The position numbers were made by a program, and so were the translations under genes. This document shows positions 47,752 to 57,054 of a stretch of 64,000 bases of DNA, one piece after another. The notes under the pieces are model-generated. The model did not search any database, had not been told where the DNA came from, and saw only the letters and a list, made by a program, of their open reading frames with translations. The stretch's first letter is position 1; every line of letters begins with the position of its first letter. The stretch lies in assembly GCF_001544755.2 (NCBI RefSeq), contig NZ_FCOF02000006.1, forward strand, positions 124,001 through 188,000. The letters are read 5' to 3'. The DNA comes from Caballeronia catudaia. GTDB taxonomy: Bacteria; Pseudomonadota; Gammaproteobacteria; Burkholderiales; Burkholderiaceae.

Positions 47752-48438
47752 ATGAACCTCGCCCTCTTTGATCTCGACCACACGCTCATTCCCACTGACA
47801 GCGACCACGAATGGGGTCGCTTCATGGTGAAACTCGGCATCGTCGAAGCGGATTCCTTCGCGCGTCAGAACGATGCCTTTTACGCCGATTACAAGGCGGG
47901 CGTGCTCGACATCAACGCGTATCTGCATGCGATGCTCGCGCCGCTCGCGAAATATTCGCGCGAGCAACTGACCGACTGGCACGCCCAGTTCATGCGCGAG
48001 GTGATCAACCCGCGCATCGTGCCGGCCGCCGTGACGCTGGTGCGCGAGCATCAGGACGACGGCGATCTGTGCTGCCTCGTCACCGCGACCAACGCGTTCA
48101 TCACCGCGCCGATCGCGGAAGCCTTCGGCATCGAAACGTTGATCGCCTGCGAAGTCGAAACCGTCGACAATCATCCGGCGGGCGCGCTCACCGGCCGGCC
48201 GACGGGCACGCCAAGCTATCGCGAAGGCAAGATCGTGCGCGTCGAGCAATGGCTCGCGTCGATCGGCAAGACGCTCGGCGACTTCAGGCACAGCTATTTC
48301 TACAGCGACTCGCACAACGACATTCCGCTGCTCGAGCGCGTCACCGACCCGGTCGCGACCAATCCCGACGACACCCTGCGCGCGCACGCGCAAGCCAAAG
48401 GCTGGCGCATCCTGAACCTGTTCGACACACGTGATTAA
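47752..48438 (+). CDS. HAD-IB family phosphatase (SerB-like)
   Basis: A 228-residue HAD hydrolase with nucleophile motif FDLDHTLIP (D7, D9), motif II LVTATNAFITAP and motif IV YFYSDSHNDIPLLERV. The size and the order hda-HAD-pcnB are typical of beta-proteobacteria. Subfamily IB members include phosphoserine phosphatase, and one Burkholderiales group hydrolyses histidinol phosphate; the substrate is not settled. It overlaps pcnB by 8 bases. Confidence 0.88.
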   Translation: MNLALFDLDHTLIPTDSDHEWGRFMVKLGIVEADSFARQNDAFYADYKAGVLDINAYLHAMLAPLAKYSREQLTDWHAQFMREVINPRIVPAAVTLVREHQDDGDLCCLVTATNAFITAPIAEAFGIETLIACEVETVDNHPAGALTGRPTGTPSYREGKIVRVEQWLASIGKTLGDFRHSYFYSDSHNDIPLLERVTDPVATNPDDTLRAHAQAKGWRILNLFDTRD

Positions 48439-50017
48439 AAAACTCATCCGCAAGCTGTTCGGGCAAGAAAGCGCCCCTGCCGACGCAGGCAACGAGGGCG
48501 CGGCGAACGACACTCCGACTGCTTCGACCGACACGAAGCCCGCTCGCAAGAGCACGCGCAAGAAAGCCGCCGCGCCCGTGAAGCGCGACCCGAACGTGCC
48601 GGTGATCCTGTCGTCGGAGATTCACGGCATCGATCCGTCGCTGATCTCGAAGAACGCCGTGCGCGTGACCGAAGGCCTGCAACACGCGGGGCATCGCGCG
48701 TTCATCGTCGGCGGCGCGGTGCGCGATCTGCTGCTCGGCGTAGCGCCAAAAGACTTCGACGTCGCCACCGACGGCACGCCCGATCAGGTGCAGAAGCTGT
48801 TCCGCCGCGCGCGCATCATCGGGCGGCGCTTCCAGATCGTGCACGTGCAGTTCGGGCAGGAGATCATCGAGACATCCACTTTTCGCGCGCTGATGGACGC
48901 GCCGCCGGAGCCATCCGCCGAACCGCCGCGGCGACTCAGACGCGGCGAGCTCGATGGCCGCACGCACGCCGTCGATTCGAGCGGCCGCGTGCTGCGCGAC
49001 AACGTCTGGGGCGAGCAGCACGAAGACGCCACGCGCCGCGATTTCACCATCAACGCGATGTACTACGATCCGGCCACGCAAACCGTGCTGGATTATCACG
49101 ACGGCATGGCCGATATCCGCGCGCGCCTGTTGCGCATGATCGGCGATCCGGCCACGCGCTATCGCGAAGATCCGGTGCGGATGCTGCGCGTCGTGCGCTT
49201 CGCGGCGAAGCTCGGCTTCGAGATCGACGAAGCCACGCGCGCGCCCATCAAGGATCTCGCGGACCTGATGAACAACGTGCCAGCCGCGCGTCTCTTCGAC
49301 GAAATGCTGAAGCTGCTTCTGTCGGGTCACGCGCTCGCCTGTCTCACACGGCTGCGTCAGGAAGGCTTGCATCATGGCGTGCTGCCCTTGCTCGATGTCG
49401 TGCTCGAACAGCCCCACGGCGAGAAGTTCGTCACGCTCGCGCTCACCAGCACGGACGAGCGCGTGCGCGCGGGCAAGCCGGTTTCGCCGGGCTTCCTGTT
49501 CGCCACGCTCTTGTGGCATGACGTGCAGACGCGCTGGCAGCAATTCACGGCCAACGGCGAGTATCCGGTGCCCGCGCTGCATCGCGCGATGGACGACGTG
49601 CTCGACATGCAGACCGAAAAGCTCGCGATCCATAAGCGCTTCTCGTCGGACATGCGCGAGATCTGGGGGCTTCAGCATCGGCTGGAAAAACGCGGCCGCG
49701 GCGCGCTGAAGCTGCTGGAACACCAAAGATTCAGAGCGGGGTATGATTTCCTGCTACTGCGTTGCGAATCGGGCGAGCTCGATGCCGAGATCGGTCAATG
49801 GTGGAGCGATTTCATCAGCGGCGATCACGCCGAACGCGAAGCGCTGTTGTCGCAAGGCGGCAAGGAGAAGAGCGGCCCGAAGAAGCGGCGGCGTCGCAGC
49901 AACGCGAAGCGCCGGTCCGGTGAGTCGACCGAACAGGCCGCACCGGGAAGCGAAGGCGAAGCAATGCCCGATGCGGCAGACAGGCGCGAAGACGCCGGCG
50001 GCGCCGACAACGGGTAA
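48431..50017 (+). CDS. pcnB: poly(A) polymerase I
   Basis: Adds 3' poly(A) tails that speed RNA decay. It has 528 residues. The nucleotidyltransferase head has AFIVGGAVRDLLLG, KDFDVATDGTPDQV and RIIGRRFQIVHV. RRDFTINAMYYDP follows. The N-terminal 60 residues and C-terminal 60 residues are Lys/Arg/Ala-rich and look disordered (KKRRRRSNAKRRSG). GTG start at 48431 overlaps the phosphatase stop. folK follows. Confidence 0.95.
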   Translation: MIKKLIRKLFGQESAPADAGNEGAANDTPTASTDTKPARKSTRKKAAAPVKRDPNVPVILSSEIHGIDPSLISKNAVRVTEGLQHAGHRAFIVGGAVRDLLLGVAPKDFDVATDGTPDQVQKLFRRARIIGRRFQIVHVQFGQEIIETSTFRALMDAPPEPSAEPPRRLRRGELDGRTHAVDSSGRVLRDNVWGEQHEDATRRDFTINAMYYDPATQTVLDYHDGMADIRARLLRMIGDPATRYREDPVRMLRVVRFAAKLGFEIDEATRAPIKDLADLMNNVPAARLFDEMLKLLLSGHALACLTRLRQEGLHHGVLPLLDVVLEQPHGEKFVTLALTSTDERVRAGKPVSPGFLFATLLWHDVQTRWQQFTANGEYPVPALHRAMDDVLDMQTEKLAIHKRFSSDMREIWGLQHRLEKRGRGALKLLEHQRFRAGYDFLLLRCESGELDAEIGQWWSDFISGDHAEREALLSQGGKEKSGPKKRRRRSNAKRRSGESTEQAAPGSEGEAMPDAADRREDAGGADNG

Positions 50018-50097
50018 GGCCGGATTTGGTTACAGTAGCGAGAGAGCGATCTTTGCTTTCGCGCTTTTCGCTGCAACCTACGCGTAGGACTTCTGCC

Positions 50098-50658
50098 ATG
50101 ACGATTGCTTATCTGGGCCTGGGAGCGAATCTCGGCGATGCGCGCCAGACCCTGAAAGACGCCGTCGTGTGTCTCGCCCAGCAGCACACGATCACCGTGC
50201 TCGCGAAATCGAGCGTGTATCGCACCGCTCCGATCGACGCATCGGGCGACGATTACTTCAATTGCGTCGTCAAGCTCGAAACGAGTCTGCCGGCGCGATC
50301 GCTTCTGCGTCTGTGTCATCACATCGAAGAGCAGTTCGGGCGCGAGCGGCCCTATCGCAATGCGCCGCGCACGCTCGATCTGGATATTTTGCTGTACGGT
50401 GCATCGAGCATCGACGAAGCGGATCTCGTCGTGCCGCATCCGCGCATGACCGAACGCGCCTTCGTGCTCGTGCCGCTCGTCGAGCTCGAACCCGAGCTCA
50501 TTCTTCCTCAACGCGACCGCGCGGATGCGTTCATTGCCGGCGTCGCCGATCAGCGCATCGAGAAGGTCGCGACGTGTCAGTGCATGGCCGGCGCGCCGGC
50601 GCGCGGCACGAACGCAAACGCAAGCGCCACCCCATCCAACAAGACAGACTGCCGATGA
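50098..50658 (+). CDS. folK: 2-amino-4-hydroxy-6-hydroxymethyldihydropteridine pyrophosphokinase
   Basis: Transfers pyrophosphate to hydroxymethyl-dihydropterin in folate synthesis. It has 186 residues. AYLGLGANLGDARQTLKDAV, FNCVVKLETSLPARSLL, and the YRNAPRTLDLDILLYG signature are present. The start is the ATG at 50098. The stop overlaps the start of the next gene by ATGA (50655-50658). Confidence 0.95.
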   Translation: MTIAYLGLGANLGDARQTLKDAVVCLAQQHTITVLAKSSVYRTAPIDASGDDYFNCVVKLETSLPARSLLRLCHHIEEQFGRERPYRNAPRTLDLDILLYGASSIDEADLVVPHPRMTERAFVLVPLVELEPELILPQRDRADAFIAGVADQRIEKVATCQCMAGAPARGTNANASATPSNKTDCR

Positions 50659-51335
50659 GCGTTCCGCCACTCACCGTCACCGCGCCGCAACTACGGCCGC
50701 CGCATCGCTACATCGCGATCGAAGGCCCGATCGGCGTCGGCAAGACCACGCTCGCGACGCTGCTCGCCGAACGCTGGTCGATGCGCACGCTGTTCGAGCG
50801 TCCGCAAGACAATCCGTTTCTAGAGCGTTTCTATCGCGACACCACGCGTCACGCGCTCGCCACGCAGTTGAGCTTTGCGTTGCAGCGCGCATCGCAGACG
50901 CAGGAAGCCGCCGATATCGCGATGAGCGGCGCCGCGCTGATGACTGACTTCGTCACGCAGAAGAGCGAGTTGTTCGCGCGTCTCACGCTGCCCGACGACG
51001 AGTTCCAGCTCTACAAGGATGTCGCCTCGCGCATTCATTCGAGCGGCCCCGCGCCCGATCTCGTCATCTATCTGCAGGCGAGCCCGGAGGTGCTGTTCGC
51101 GCGCATCCAGAAGCGCGCGCTGCCGATGGAGCTGCAAATCTCGGATTCCTATCTGCGCGCGCTCTGCGATGCTTATAACGATTTCTTCTATCACTACGAC
51201 GCGACGCCGTTGCTCACGGTGAACGCGGAGCACCTGAATCCGATTGCATCGGATGAAGATCTCGCGCTTCTGCTCGATCGCATCGGGACGATGCGCGGAC
51301 GCAAGGAATTCTTTGTCAAAGGCGTTTCGGCCTGA
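50655..51335 (+). CDS. deoxynucleoside (deoxyguanosine/deoxyadenosine-type) kinase
   Basis: A 226-residue dNK-family kinase. P-loop IAIEGPIGVGKTTLATLLAE, then DNPFLERFYRD and the substrate-site segment LSFALQRASQTQEA. The lid region is LQASPEVLFARIQKR. It would phosphorylate purine deoxynucleosides for salvage, though substrate preference is not visible. It sits in folK-dNK-panB order, common in Burkholderia. Confidence 0.88.
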   Translation: MSVPPLTVTAPQLRPPHRYIAIEGPIGVGKTTLATLLAERWSMRTLFERPQDNPFLERFYRDTTRHALATQLSFALQRASQTQEAADIAMSGAALMTDFVTQKSELFARLTLPDDEFQLYKDVASRIHSSGPAPDLVIYLQASPEVLFARIQKRALPMELQISDSYLRALCDAYNDFFYHYDATPLLTVNAEHLNPIASDEDLALLLDRIGTMRGRKEFFVKGVSA

Positions 51336-51381
51336 GCTTGCAGTCTCGTAGCCCGGTCACGCTCTCTCTAGTGAAATCATC

Positions 51382-52197
51382 ATGACGTATCTGCAGGAAA
51401 CGAATCGCTCGACGATCACCGTCCCCAAGCTCCAGGCCATGCGCGAGACAGGCGAGCGCATCGCGATGCTGACATGCTATGACGCAAGCTTCGCGGCGCT
51501 GCTCGAGCGCGCGGGCGTCGATGTCATGCTGATCGGCGACTCGCTCGGCAACGTGCTGCAAGGTCATCACACGACGCTGCCCGTCACGCTCGCCGACATC
51601 GCTTATCACACGGCGTCGGTCGCGCGCGGCAACCGCAGCGCGCTGATCGTCGCGGACATGCCGTTCGGCACGATCGGCTCGAAGGAAGATGCCTACGCGA
51701 ACGCCGTGCAACTGATGCGCGCCGGCGCGCAGATGGTGAAGATCGAAGGCGGCGAATGGCTGGCGGAGACGGTGCGCTTTCTCGTCGAGCGCTCGATTCC
51801 GGTGTGCGGGCACGTCGGGCTCACGCCGCAATCGGTGCATGCGTTCGGCGGCTTCAAGGTGCAGGGCAAGTCCGAAGCGGCGGCGCAGCAGATGAAGCGC
51901 GACGCCATCGCGCTGCAGGAAGCGGGCGCGCAGCTCATCGTGATCGAAGCCGTGCCGACGCTGCTCGCCCGCGAAGTCACCGAAGCGCTCGCGATTCCGA
52001 CAATCGGCATCGGCGCGGGCGTGGACTGCTCCGGGCAGGTGCTCGTGCTGCACGACATGCTCGGTATCTTCCACGGCAAGCGCCCGCGCTTCGTCAAGGA
52101 TTTCATGCAGGGTCAGCCGAGCATTTTCGCGGCCGTCGATGCCTACGTGCGCGCGGTGAAGGACGGCAGCTTCCCCGGTCCCGAGCACACGTTCTGA
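51382..52197 (+). CDS. panB: 3-methyl-2-oxobutanoate hydroxymethyltransferase
   Basis: First committed step of pantothenate synthesis, adding a hydroxymethyl group to ketoisovalerate. It has 271 residues. [57 protein letters not shown] and [15 protein letters not shown] are the family blocks. A weak GC hairpin follows at 52204-52222. Confidence 0.97.
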   Translation: MTYLQETNRSTITVPKLQAMRETGERIAMLTCYDASFAALLERAGVDVMLIGDSLGNVLQGHHTTLPVTLADIAYHTASVARGNRSALIVADMPFGTIGSKEDAYANAVQLMRAGAQMVKIEGGEWLAETVRFLVERSIPVCGHVGLTPQSVHAFGGFKVQGKSEAAAQQMKRDAIALQEAGAQLIVIEAVPTLLAREVTEALAIPTIGIGAGVDCSGQVLVLHDMLGIFHGKRPRFVKDFMQGQPSIFAAVDAYVRAVKDGSFPGPEHTF

Positions 52198-52203
52198 GCG
52201 CAT

Positions 52204-52222
52204 GCGGCCCCGCGCGGGCCGC
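52204..52222 (+). terminator. possible terminator hairpin after panB
   Basis: GCGGCCC-CGCGC-GGGCCGC, a 7-base perfect stem 6 bases past the panB stop. No U-tract follows directly, so it may only mark a pause or a 3' end stabiliser. Confidence 0.35.
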
Positions 52223-52310
52223 GCTTCACGATCTGCGTTTTCTCGTACATACTGGCGAGCTTCTTGCGCATACGCTCGGCCATAGTCACCAGAAAAAAGC
52301 GAGAACGACC

Positions 52311-52610
52311 ATGTGGCACGTCCTTCCCGATGAATACGTCCGCGCTCAGTTGGCGGTCGGCTCGCTCGTCGCGCTGGGCGTCGCGCGCGTGGTGGCGGCG
52401 GGAATCGGCGCGCAACACGGCTGGCGCATTGCGGCGGTGACGCGCTGGTTCATCGGCGCGGCAGTGTTTTTCTGCCTGCCGCAACTGCTCGAAGTCATTT
52501 TCGTCGCCGATTCGCATACGGCGTTCGTCGAGCTGCAAGGCAAGGTCATCGGCTGCGCGGTGGCGCTCTTTTGCGCGCCGATCGTCAGTCACAAGCTCGG
52601 CTACGAGTAA
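52311..52610 (+). CDS. small membrane protein of unknown function
   Basis: A 99-residue protein with three hydrophobic segments: QLAVGSLVALGVARVVAAGI, WFIGAAVFFCLPQLLEVIF and GCAVALFCAPIVSHKLGY. No family is recognised. The ATG at 52311 lies behind GCGAGAAC. It faces the CopD-domain gene, with 15 bases between the stops. Confidence 0.65.
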   Translation: MWHVLPDEYVRAQLAVGSLVALGVARVVAAGIGAQHGWRIAAVTRWFIGAAVFFCLPQLLEVIFVADSHTAFVELQGKVIGCAVALFCAPIVSHKLGYE

Positions 52611-52625
52611 CGCGCCCGCGCTTTT

Positions 52626-53558
52626 TTATCCCGCGAGCGCCGAGCCCGGCACGCTGTGCGACAGCACAGCCGCTGCCACGAACACCCCCGCCATCATCAC
52701 CGCTTCGATGCGCATCACGTTGATGACCGTATGCGCGTCCATCGTCGAGGCCGAGCGTTGCAGGCGCGGCAGCGCCGACCAGCGATTCAGCGCGCCGAAA
52801 GCGAGCGCCATCGCGGCCAGCACGATTTTCACGATCAGCGCATGACCCCACGTGCTCGCGCCCAGCACGGCGAACGAACCGCCGATGCCGCGCCACGCGT
52901 TGCACATGCCCGTCAGTAGCACGAACGCGACCGCGATCGCCGCCGTGCGCGACATGCGGGCGACAATGCGAATCAGAAAGGCGCGCGCCACCGACGTATC
53001 GAGCGCCGGCAGCACGAACGCACCCGCGATGACGATGCCGCCCCACACCGCGGTCGCCAGCAGATGCAGCGTCTGAACGCCTTCCGCGAGGGAGAACGCG
53101 CCCGCGTCGGCGGCATGGCCGATCGCCGATTTGCCCGCCGCGACGATCAGCGCCGCGAGTATCGCCGATCCGATCCGCGAAGCCGATAGCGCGCCGCCGC
53201 TTGCCGCTGCGAGAAGCAGGAGCACGCTGCCCGCCAGCGCCACCGACCAGCCGACGCCCGCATGCGTGCCCGTTGCGACGAGCCACAGCGACGCGCCCGC
53301 TTGCATGACCGGCGCGCCGCTCATCGCCGCCGACTGGAGCCACAGCGAAACGAAATTGCACAGCGTCAGCGCGAGCGCGGCAGCCAGGCCGCCTCGCGAC
53401 GCGCGCCGCCAGCTGTTTCGCGCCGGAGAGACAGGCGCGAACGCCTGTTCGCGAGACAGCCAGGCGTTCAGGACCAACGCGCCGAGCGCGCAGGCGAACG
53501 ACAGATCGGCGAGTGCCGCGAACGCCGTCTGCGCGAACCAGAGCGGATCGTCGTTCAT
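52626..53558 (-). CDS. CopD domain-containing copper resistance membrane protein
   Basis: A 310-residue membrane protein with eight or so hydrophobic helices and the CopD domain: HAGVGWSVALAGSVLLLLAA, GVQTLHLLATAVWGGIVIAG and LLTGMCNAWRGIGGSF. The helices hold conserved His residues that may bind copper. CopD is an inner-membrane copper carrier, usually paired with CopC; no copC gene is adjacent. The ATG at 53558 is chosen because the longer frame lacks hydrophobic character. Confidence 0.82.
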   Translation of the reverse strand: MNDDPLWFAQTAFAALADLSFACALGALVLNAWLSREQAFAPVSPARNSWRRASRGGLAAALALTLCNFVSLWLQSAAMSGAPVMQAGASLWLVATGTHAGVGWSVALAGSVLLLLAAASGGALSASRIGSAILAALIVAAGKSAIGHAADAGAFSLAEGVQTLHLLATAVWGGIVIAGAFVLPALDTSVARAFLIRIVARMSRTAAIAVAFVLLTGMCNAWRGIGGSFAVLGASTWGHALIVKIVLAAMALAFGALNRWSALPRLQRSASTMDAHTVINVMRIEAVMMAGVFVAAAVLSHSVPGSALAG

Positions 53559-54029
53559 CGTGCGGGACGGTTCGAGGCGTGAACGCGCATTGCTGAAGGG
53601 AAGGTCATAGAAGAATTTGCGAAGTCTAAACGAGCGCGCACGACGCAGCACAGCATCGAACACCAACGAAACGCCTTGAATTTTTGCCGGGCGCTTCCGA
53701 AACTGCATGAAGCACGTCGAACCGGCGCGCCCTGAACGGTCGAATATTTGTCGATAGGCAATGAACTTTCCTCGTTCAGGAAGTTCGTCGCGGATGGTCA
53801 AGCGCCGCGCGGCAAATTGTCGCGAATGTGCTGCACAGGGACTTAGAGCGAGATTGTGTCAAATAGTCACCATCATGCTTCGATGATAGAATGCCGCGTC
53901 GCATCAGAGGCTCGACGAGAGCCGCTGTGGCCGTGGTCCGCCACTTGTCGCCACTTACAGCCCCCTGCGTGGCCGTGGTTCGCCACCTTCGCACCGAGCC
54001 GCACGAAGCTCGGCAGGTCCCCGAATTTC
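53559..54029. other. intergenic region between copD-like and cytochrome genes
   Basis: 471 bases holding two divergent promoters. Visible structure includes an imperfect inverted repeat GAACTTTCCT-cgttc-AGGAAGTTC (53763-53786) and the tandem 18-base repeats at 53927-53986. No gene is supported here; the open frame in the cytochrome phase lacks a signal peptide until 54030. Confidence 0.5.
53927..53986 (+). repeat. two 18-base repeats with hairpin potential before the cytochrome operon
   Basis: GTGGCCGTGGTCCGCCAC (53927-53944) and GTGGCCGTGGTTCGCCAC (53969-53986) differ at one base and are 42 bases apart. Each can fold as GTGGC...GCCAC. They end 44 bases before the cytochrome start codon, so they fall in the likely 5' leader. 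Confidence 0.6.
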
Positions 54030-54776
54030 ATGGAGTGTCGCGTGTTTTCAAGACGCATTTTTCGTCCGCTGCTCGCTATGGCTTTTGCCTCGGCTCTGGT
54101 AGGCAGTGCTGGCGTTTTCAGCTCCGCCGCGCAGGCGCAGAACCAGCCCATCGCACCGGACACGATGGCCGCGCGCGTGCAAGGCTGCACGGCATGCCAC
54201 GGCGTTCACGGTGAAGGCACGGACAACGACTACTTCCCGCGTCTTGCCGGCAAGCCCGCCGACTATCTGTACAACCAACTCCAGAATTTCCGCGAAGGCC
54301 GGCGCAAGTACCCGCCGATGAACTACCTCGTCACGTATCTCTCGGACGATTACCTTCATCAGATCGCGACGTACTTCTCGAACCAGCGTCCGCCGTATCC
54401 GGCGCCCGCCAAGTCGAACGTCTCGTCGACGACGCTCGCGCGCGGCCAGCAGATCGTGCTGAACGGCGATGCGGCGAAGAACATTCCCGCGTGCGCGGCT
54501 TGCCACGGCAAGGGCCTGACCGGCATGCAGCCGGCGATTCCGGGTCTGGTCGGCCTGCATTCGGACTACATCAGTGCGCAAGTCGGCGCATGGAAGTCGG
54601 GCACGCGTCACGCCAAGGCGCCCGACTGCATGCAGCAGATCGCCTCGCGCCTGACGGATGACGACGTGACCGCCGTCGCCGCCTGGCTGTCCACGCAACA
54701 AGCACCTGCCAATCCGGTGCCCGCGCCTGCTGGCTCGTTGAAGATGCCGCTCAAGTGCGGCAGCGAACTGCAATAA
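54030..54776 (+). CDS. dihaem cytochrome c4-like protein
   Basis: A 248-residue exported cytochrome. Signal peptide about 1-36 (ASALVGSAGVFSSAAQAQ). Two CxxCH haem sites: CTACHGVHG and CAACHGKG, with class I distal Met candidates in PPMNYL and TGMQPAIPG. The tandem haem domains resemble cytochrome c4, a periplasmic electron carrier to terminal oxidases. The triple-haem cytochrome gene follows by 21 bases, so they are co-transcribed. Confidence 0.87.
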   Translation: MECRVFSRRIFRPLLAMAFASALVGSAGVFSSAAQAQNQPIAPDTMAARVQGCTACHGVHGEGTDNDYFPRLAGKPADYLYNQLQNFREGRRKYPPMNYLVTYLSDDYLHQIATYFSNQRPPYPAPAKSNVSSTTLARGQQIVLNGDAAKNIPACAACHGKGLTGMQPAIPGLVGLHSDYISAQVGAWKSGTRHAKAPDCMQQIASRLTDDDVTAVAAWLSTQQAPANPVPAPAGSLKMPLKCGSELQ

Positions 54777-54797
54777 GGCGTCTGGAGCGACAACATA

Positions 54798-56096
54798 ATG
54801 AAACGCAAGTCCCTGTTCGCACTTTCCTCGGCTGTCGTGGTGGCAGCCGTCGCAGCCGGCGCCGTCCTCTGGTCGGGCGGCGACAATCTGCATTCGGGCG
54901 GCGCCATCGCGGCGACGCCTGCCGATAAAGCCGCGCTCATCAAGCAAGGCGAGTACCTCGCGCGCGCCGGCGACTGTATCGCCTGCCACACGGTGCGTGG
55001 CGGCAAGGAATTCGCCGGCGGCCTGCCGATGGCCACGCCGTTCGGCACGATGTTCACGCCGAACATCACGCCGGACGATCAATACGGCGTCGGCAAGTGG
55101 ACCTCCGACGACTTCTACCGCGCGATGCACACGGGCCGCTCGAAAGACGGTTCGCTGCTCTACCCCGGCTTCCCGTTCACGAGCTACACGAAGGTCACGC
55201 GCGCCGATTCGGACGCGATCTACGCGTATCTGCGCTCGGTGCCGCCGGTTTCCGAACCGAGCCGTCCGCATGAGCTGCGCTTCCCGTTCAACAACCGCAA
55301 TCTGCTGATCGGCTGGCGCACGCTGTTCTTCTCGGAAGGCGAGTACAAGCCGGACCCGACCAAATCGGTCGAATGGAACCGTGGCGCGTATCTGGTCGAA
55401 GGCCTCGGCCACTGCGGCATGTGCCATACGTCGATCAACGCGATGGGCGGCCCAGTCAACTCGGCGGCCTTCGCGGGCGGCCTGATCCCGCTGCAGAACT
55501 GGTATGCGCCGTCGCTTACGTCGAACAAGGAAGCGGGCCTGGGCGACTGGGACCTGAAGGACATCAACGATCTGCTGAAGACCGGCGTGTCGCAGCGCGG
55601 CGCGGTGTTCGGCCCGATGGCCGAAGTGGTTCACAACAGCCTGCAGTACATGACCGACGCGGACATCAACGCGATCTCAACGTATCTCAAGTCGATCCCG
55701 CAGAAGAAGGAAGCGCCGGAAGTCATGCAGCTGGAGACGTCCGACAAGTTCGGCGGCGAGTTGCTCACGCTCGGCAAGAAGGTCTACACCGAGAATTGCG
55801 CGAAGTGTCATCAGGAAAATGGTCTCGGCAAGCCGCCGGCGTATCCGCCGCTCGCCAACAACCAGTCGATCCAGATGCCGTCGGCCGTCAACCCGATCCG
55901 CATGACGCTCAACGGCGGCTATCCGCCGAGCACGGAAGGCAACCCGATGCCGCACGGCATGCCGCCGTTCGCGCAGTCGCTGTCGGATACGGAAGTCGCT
56001 TCGGTCGTGACCTACATCCGCATGTCGTGGGGCAACCACGGCACGCCGGTGTCGCCGCAACAGGTCAGCAACCTGCGTTCGGCGCCGCTCGACTAA
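54798..56096 (+). CDS. trihaem cytochrome c, alcohol/gluconate dehydrogenase cytochrome-subunit type
   Basis: A 432-residue cytochrome with an N-terminal signal or anchor (about 7-27). It has three CxxCH sites: CIACHTVRGG, CGMCHTSIN and CAKCHQENG. The layout EYLARAGDCIACHT, GGLPMATPFGTMFTPNIT and SFFPFTSY-like (YPGFPFTSYTKVT) matches the cytochrome subunit of membrane PQQ- or flavo-dehydrogenases. No catalytic dehydrogenase subunit is in the window, so the partner is distant or absent. Confidence 0.87.
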   Translation: MKRKSLFALSSAVVVAAVAAGAVLWSGGDNLHSGGAIAATPADKAALIKQGEYLARAGDCIACHTVRGGKEFAGGLPMATPFGTMFTPNITPDDQYGVGKWTSDDFYRAMHTGRSKDGSLLYPGFPFTSYTKVTRADSDAIYAYLRSVPPVSEPSRPHELRFPFNNRNLLIGWRTLFFSEGEYKPDPTKSVEWNRGAYLVEGLGHCGMCHTSINAMGGPVNSAAFAGGLIPLQNWYAPSLTSNKEAGLGDWDLKDINDLLKTGVSQRGAVFGPMAEVVHNSLQYMTDADINAISTYLKSIPQKKEAPEVMQLETSDKFGGELLTLGKKVYTENCAKCHQENGLGKPPAYPPLANNQSIQMPSAVNPIRMTLNGGYPPSTEGNPMPHGMPPFAQSLSDTEVASVVTYIRMSWGNHGTPVSPQQVSNLRSAPLD

Positions 56097-56193
56097 CGGC
56101 TTTTTAGGTCCTTCACCGGGACAGCGTACAATACGCTCTGGGGCGCAGCCTTCGTAGTTGGGGCCGCGCCCCTTGTCTTTTGGTGGATTCGAT

Positions 56194-56814
56194 ATGCATG
56201 TCGGTGAGCGTTTCAACAGCATCAGCCATTTGATCGGCGCGCTGCTGTCGGTGGCGGGGCTGGCGGCGCTCGTCACGATGGGCGCGCTCGACGGCGACGC
56301 GTACAAGGTCGTGAGCTTTGCCGTGTATGGCGCGATGCTCTGCGCGCTCTACATCATCTCCACGCTGTATCACTGGGCGCGCACGCCGCGCCTGAAAGCG
56401 GTACTGCAAAAGTGCGATCACTCGGCCATCTACTTGTTGATAGCCGGCAGCTACACGCCGTATACACTGGTGACCTTGCGTGGCCCCTGGGGCTGGTCGC
56501 TCTTCGGCGTGAGCTGGGGGCTCGCCGCGCTCGGCATCACGCAGGAACTCACGCTCGGGCGCCGAACCCGCAGCGTGTCGATGGTGCTCTACGTGCTGAT
56601 GGGATGGCTCGCGCTCGTGGCCGTTCATCCGCTCGTGACGGCGCTGCCGGCCGCGGGAACCGCATGGCTGGTCGCGGGCGGCGTGATTTACAGCGCTGGC
56701 ATTTATTTTTTCATCAACGACGAGCGCATCCGGCACGGACATGGAATCTGGCATCTGTTCGTGCTCGCAGGCAGCCTGTGCCAGTTCGTGAGCGTCGCGC
56801 GCTATGTCGCGTGA
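56194..56814 (+). CDS. TrhA/haemolysin III family membrane protein
   Basis: A 206-residue protein with seven hydrophobic helices. GERFNSISHLIGALLSVAGL, STLYHWAR and KCDHSAIYLLIAGSYTPYTL, with late HGIWHLFVLAGSLCQFVSV, carry the conserved His/Asp/Ser residues of the PAQR/YqfA-TrhA family. Members affect membrane energetics; a haemolytic role is doubtful despite the name. The ATG at 56194 gives the standard N-terminus. Confidence 0.9.
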   Translation: MHVGERFNSISHLIGALLSVAGLAALVTMGALDGDAYKVVSFAVYGAMLCALYIISTLYHWARTPRLKAVLQKCDHSAIYLLIAGSYTPYTLVTLRGPWGWSLFGVSWGLAALGITQELTLGRRTRSVSMVLYVLMGWLALVAVHPLVTALPAAGTAWLVAGGVIYSAGIYFFINDERIRHGHGIWHLFVLAGSLCQFVSVARYVA

Positions 56815-57054
56815 GCGCCGGACTGTAACGGGCGCCGCTGCGTCGAAATGTCTTCGATGCAACTTAGCGCCAGATGACGTGTCTTGATAGCACGTCGAAC
56901 TCCGCGGCAACGCCGGGCGATCGCTGATCGCCGAATGGCCCGCCGCCCGATTCATTTCCGAGCGTTGCACATGCGCTCTGCCGGCCGAACCTGATTCGCC
57001 GCAGCCTCGTTTCGCATGCGCGCCGTTCGACACAACGAATAGAACGCCCAATTT

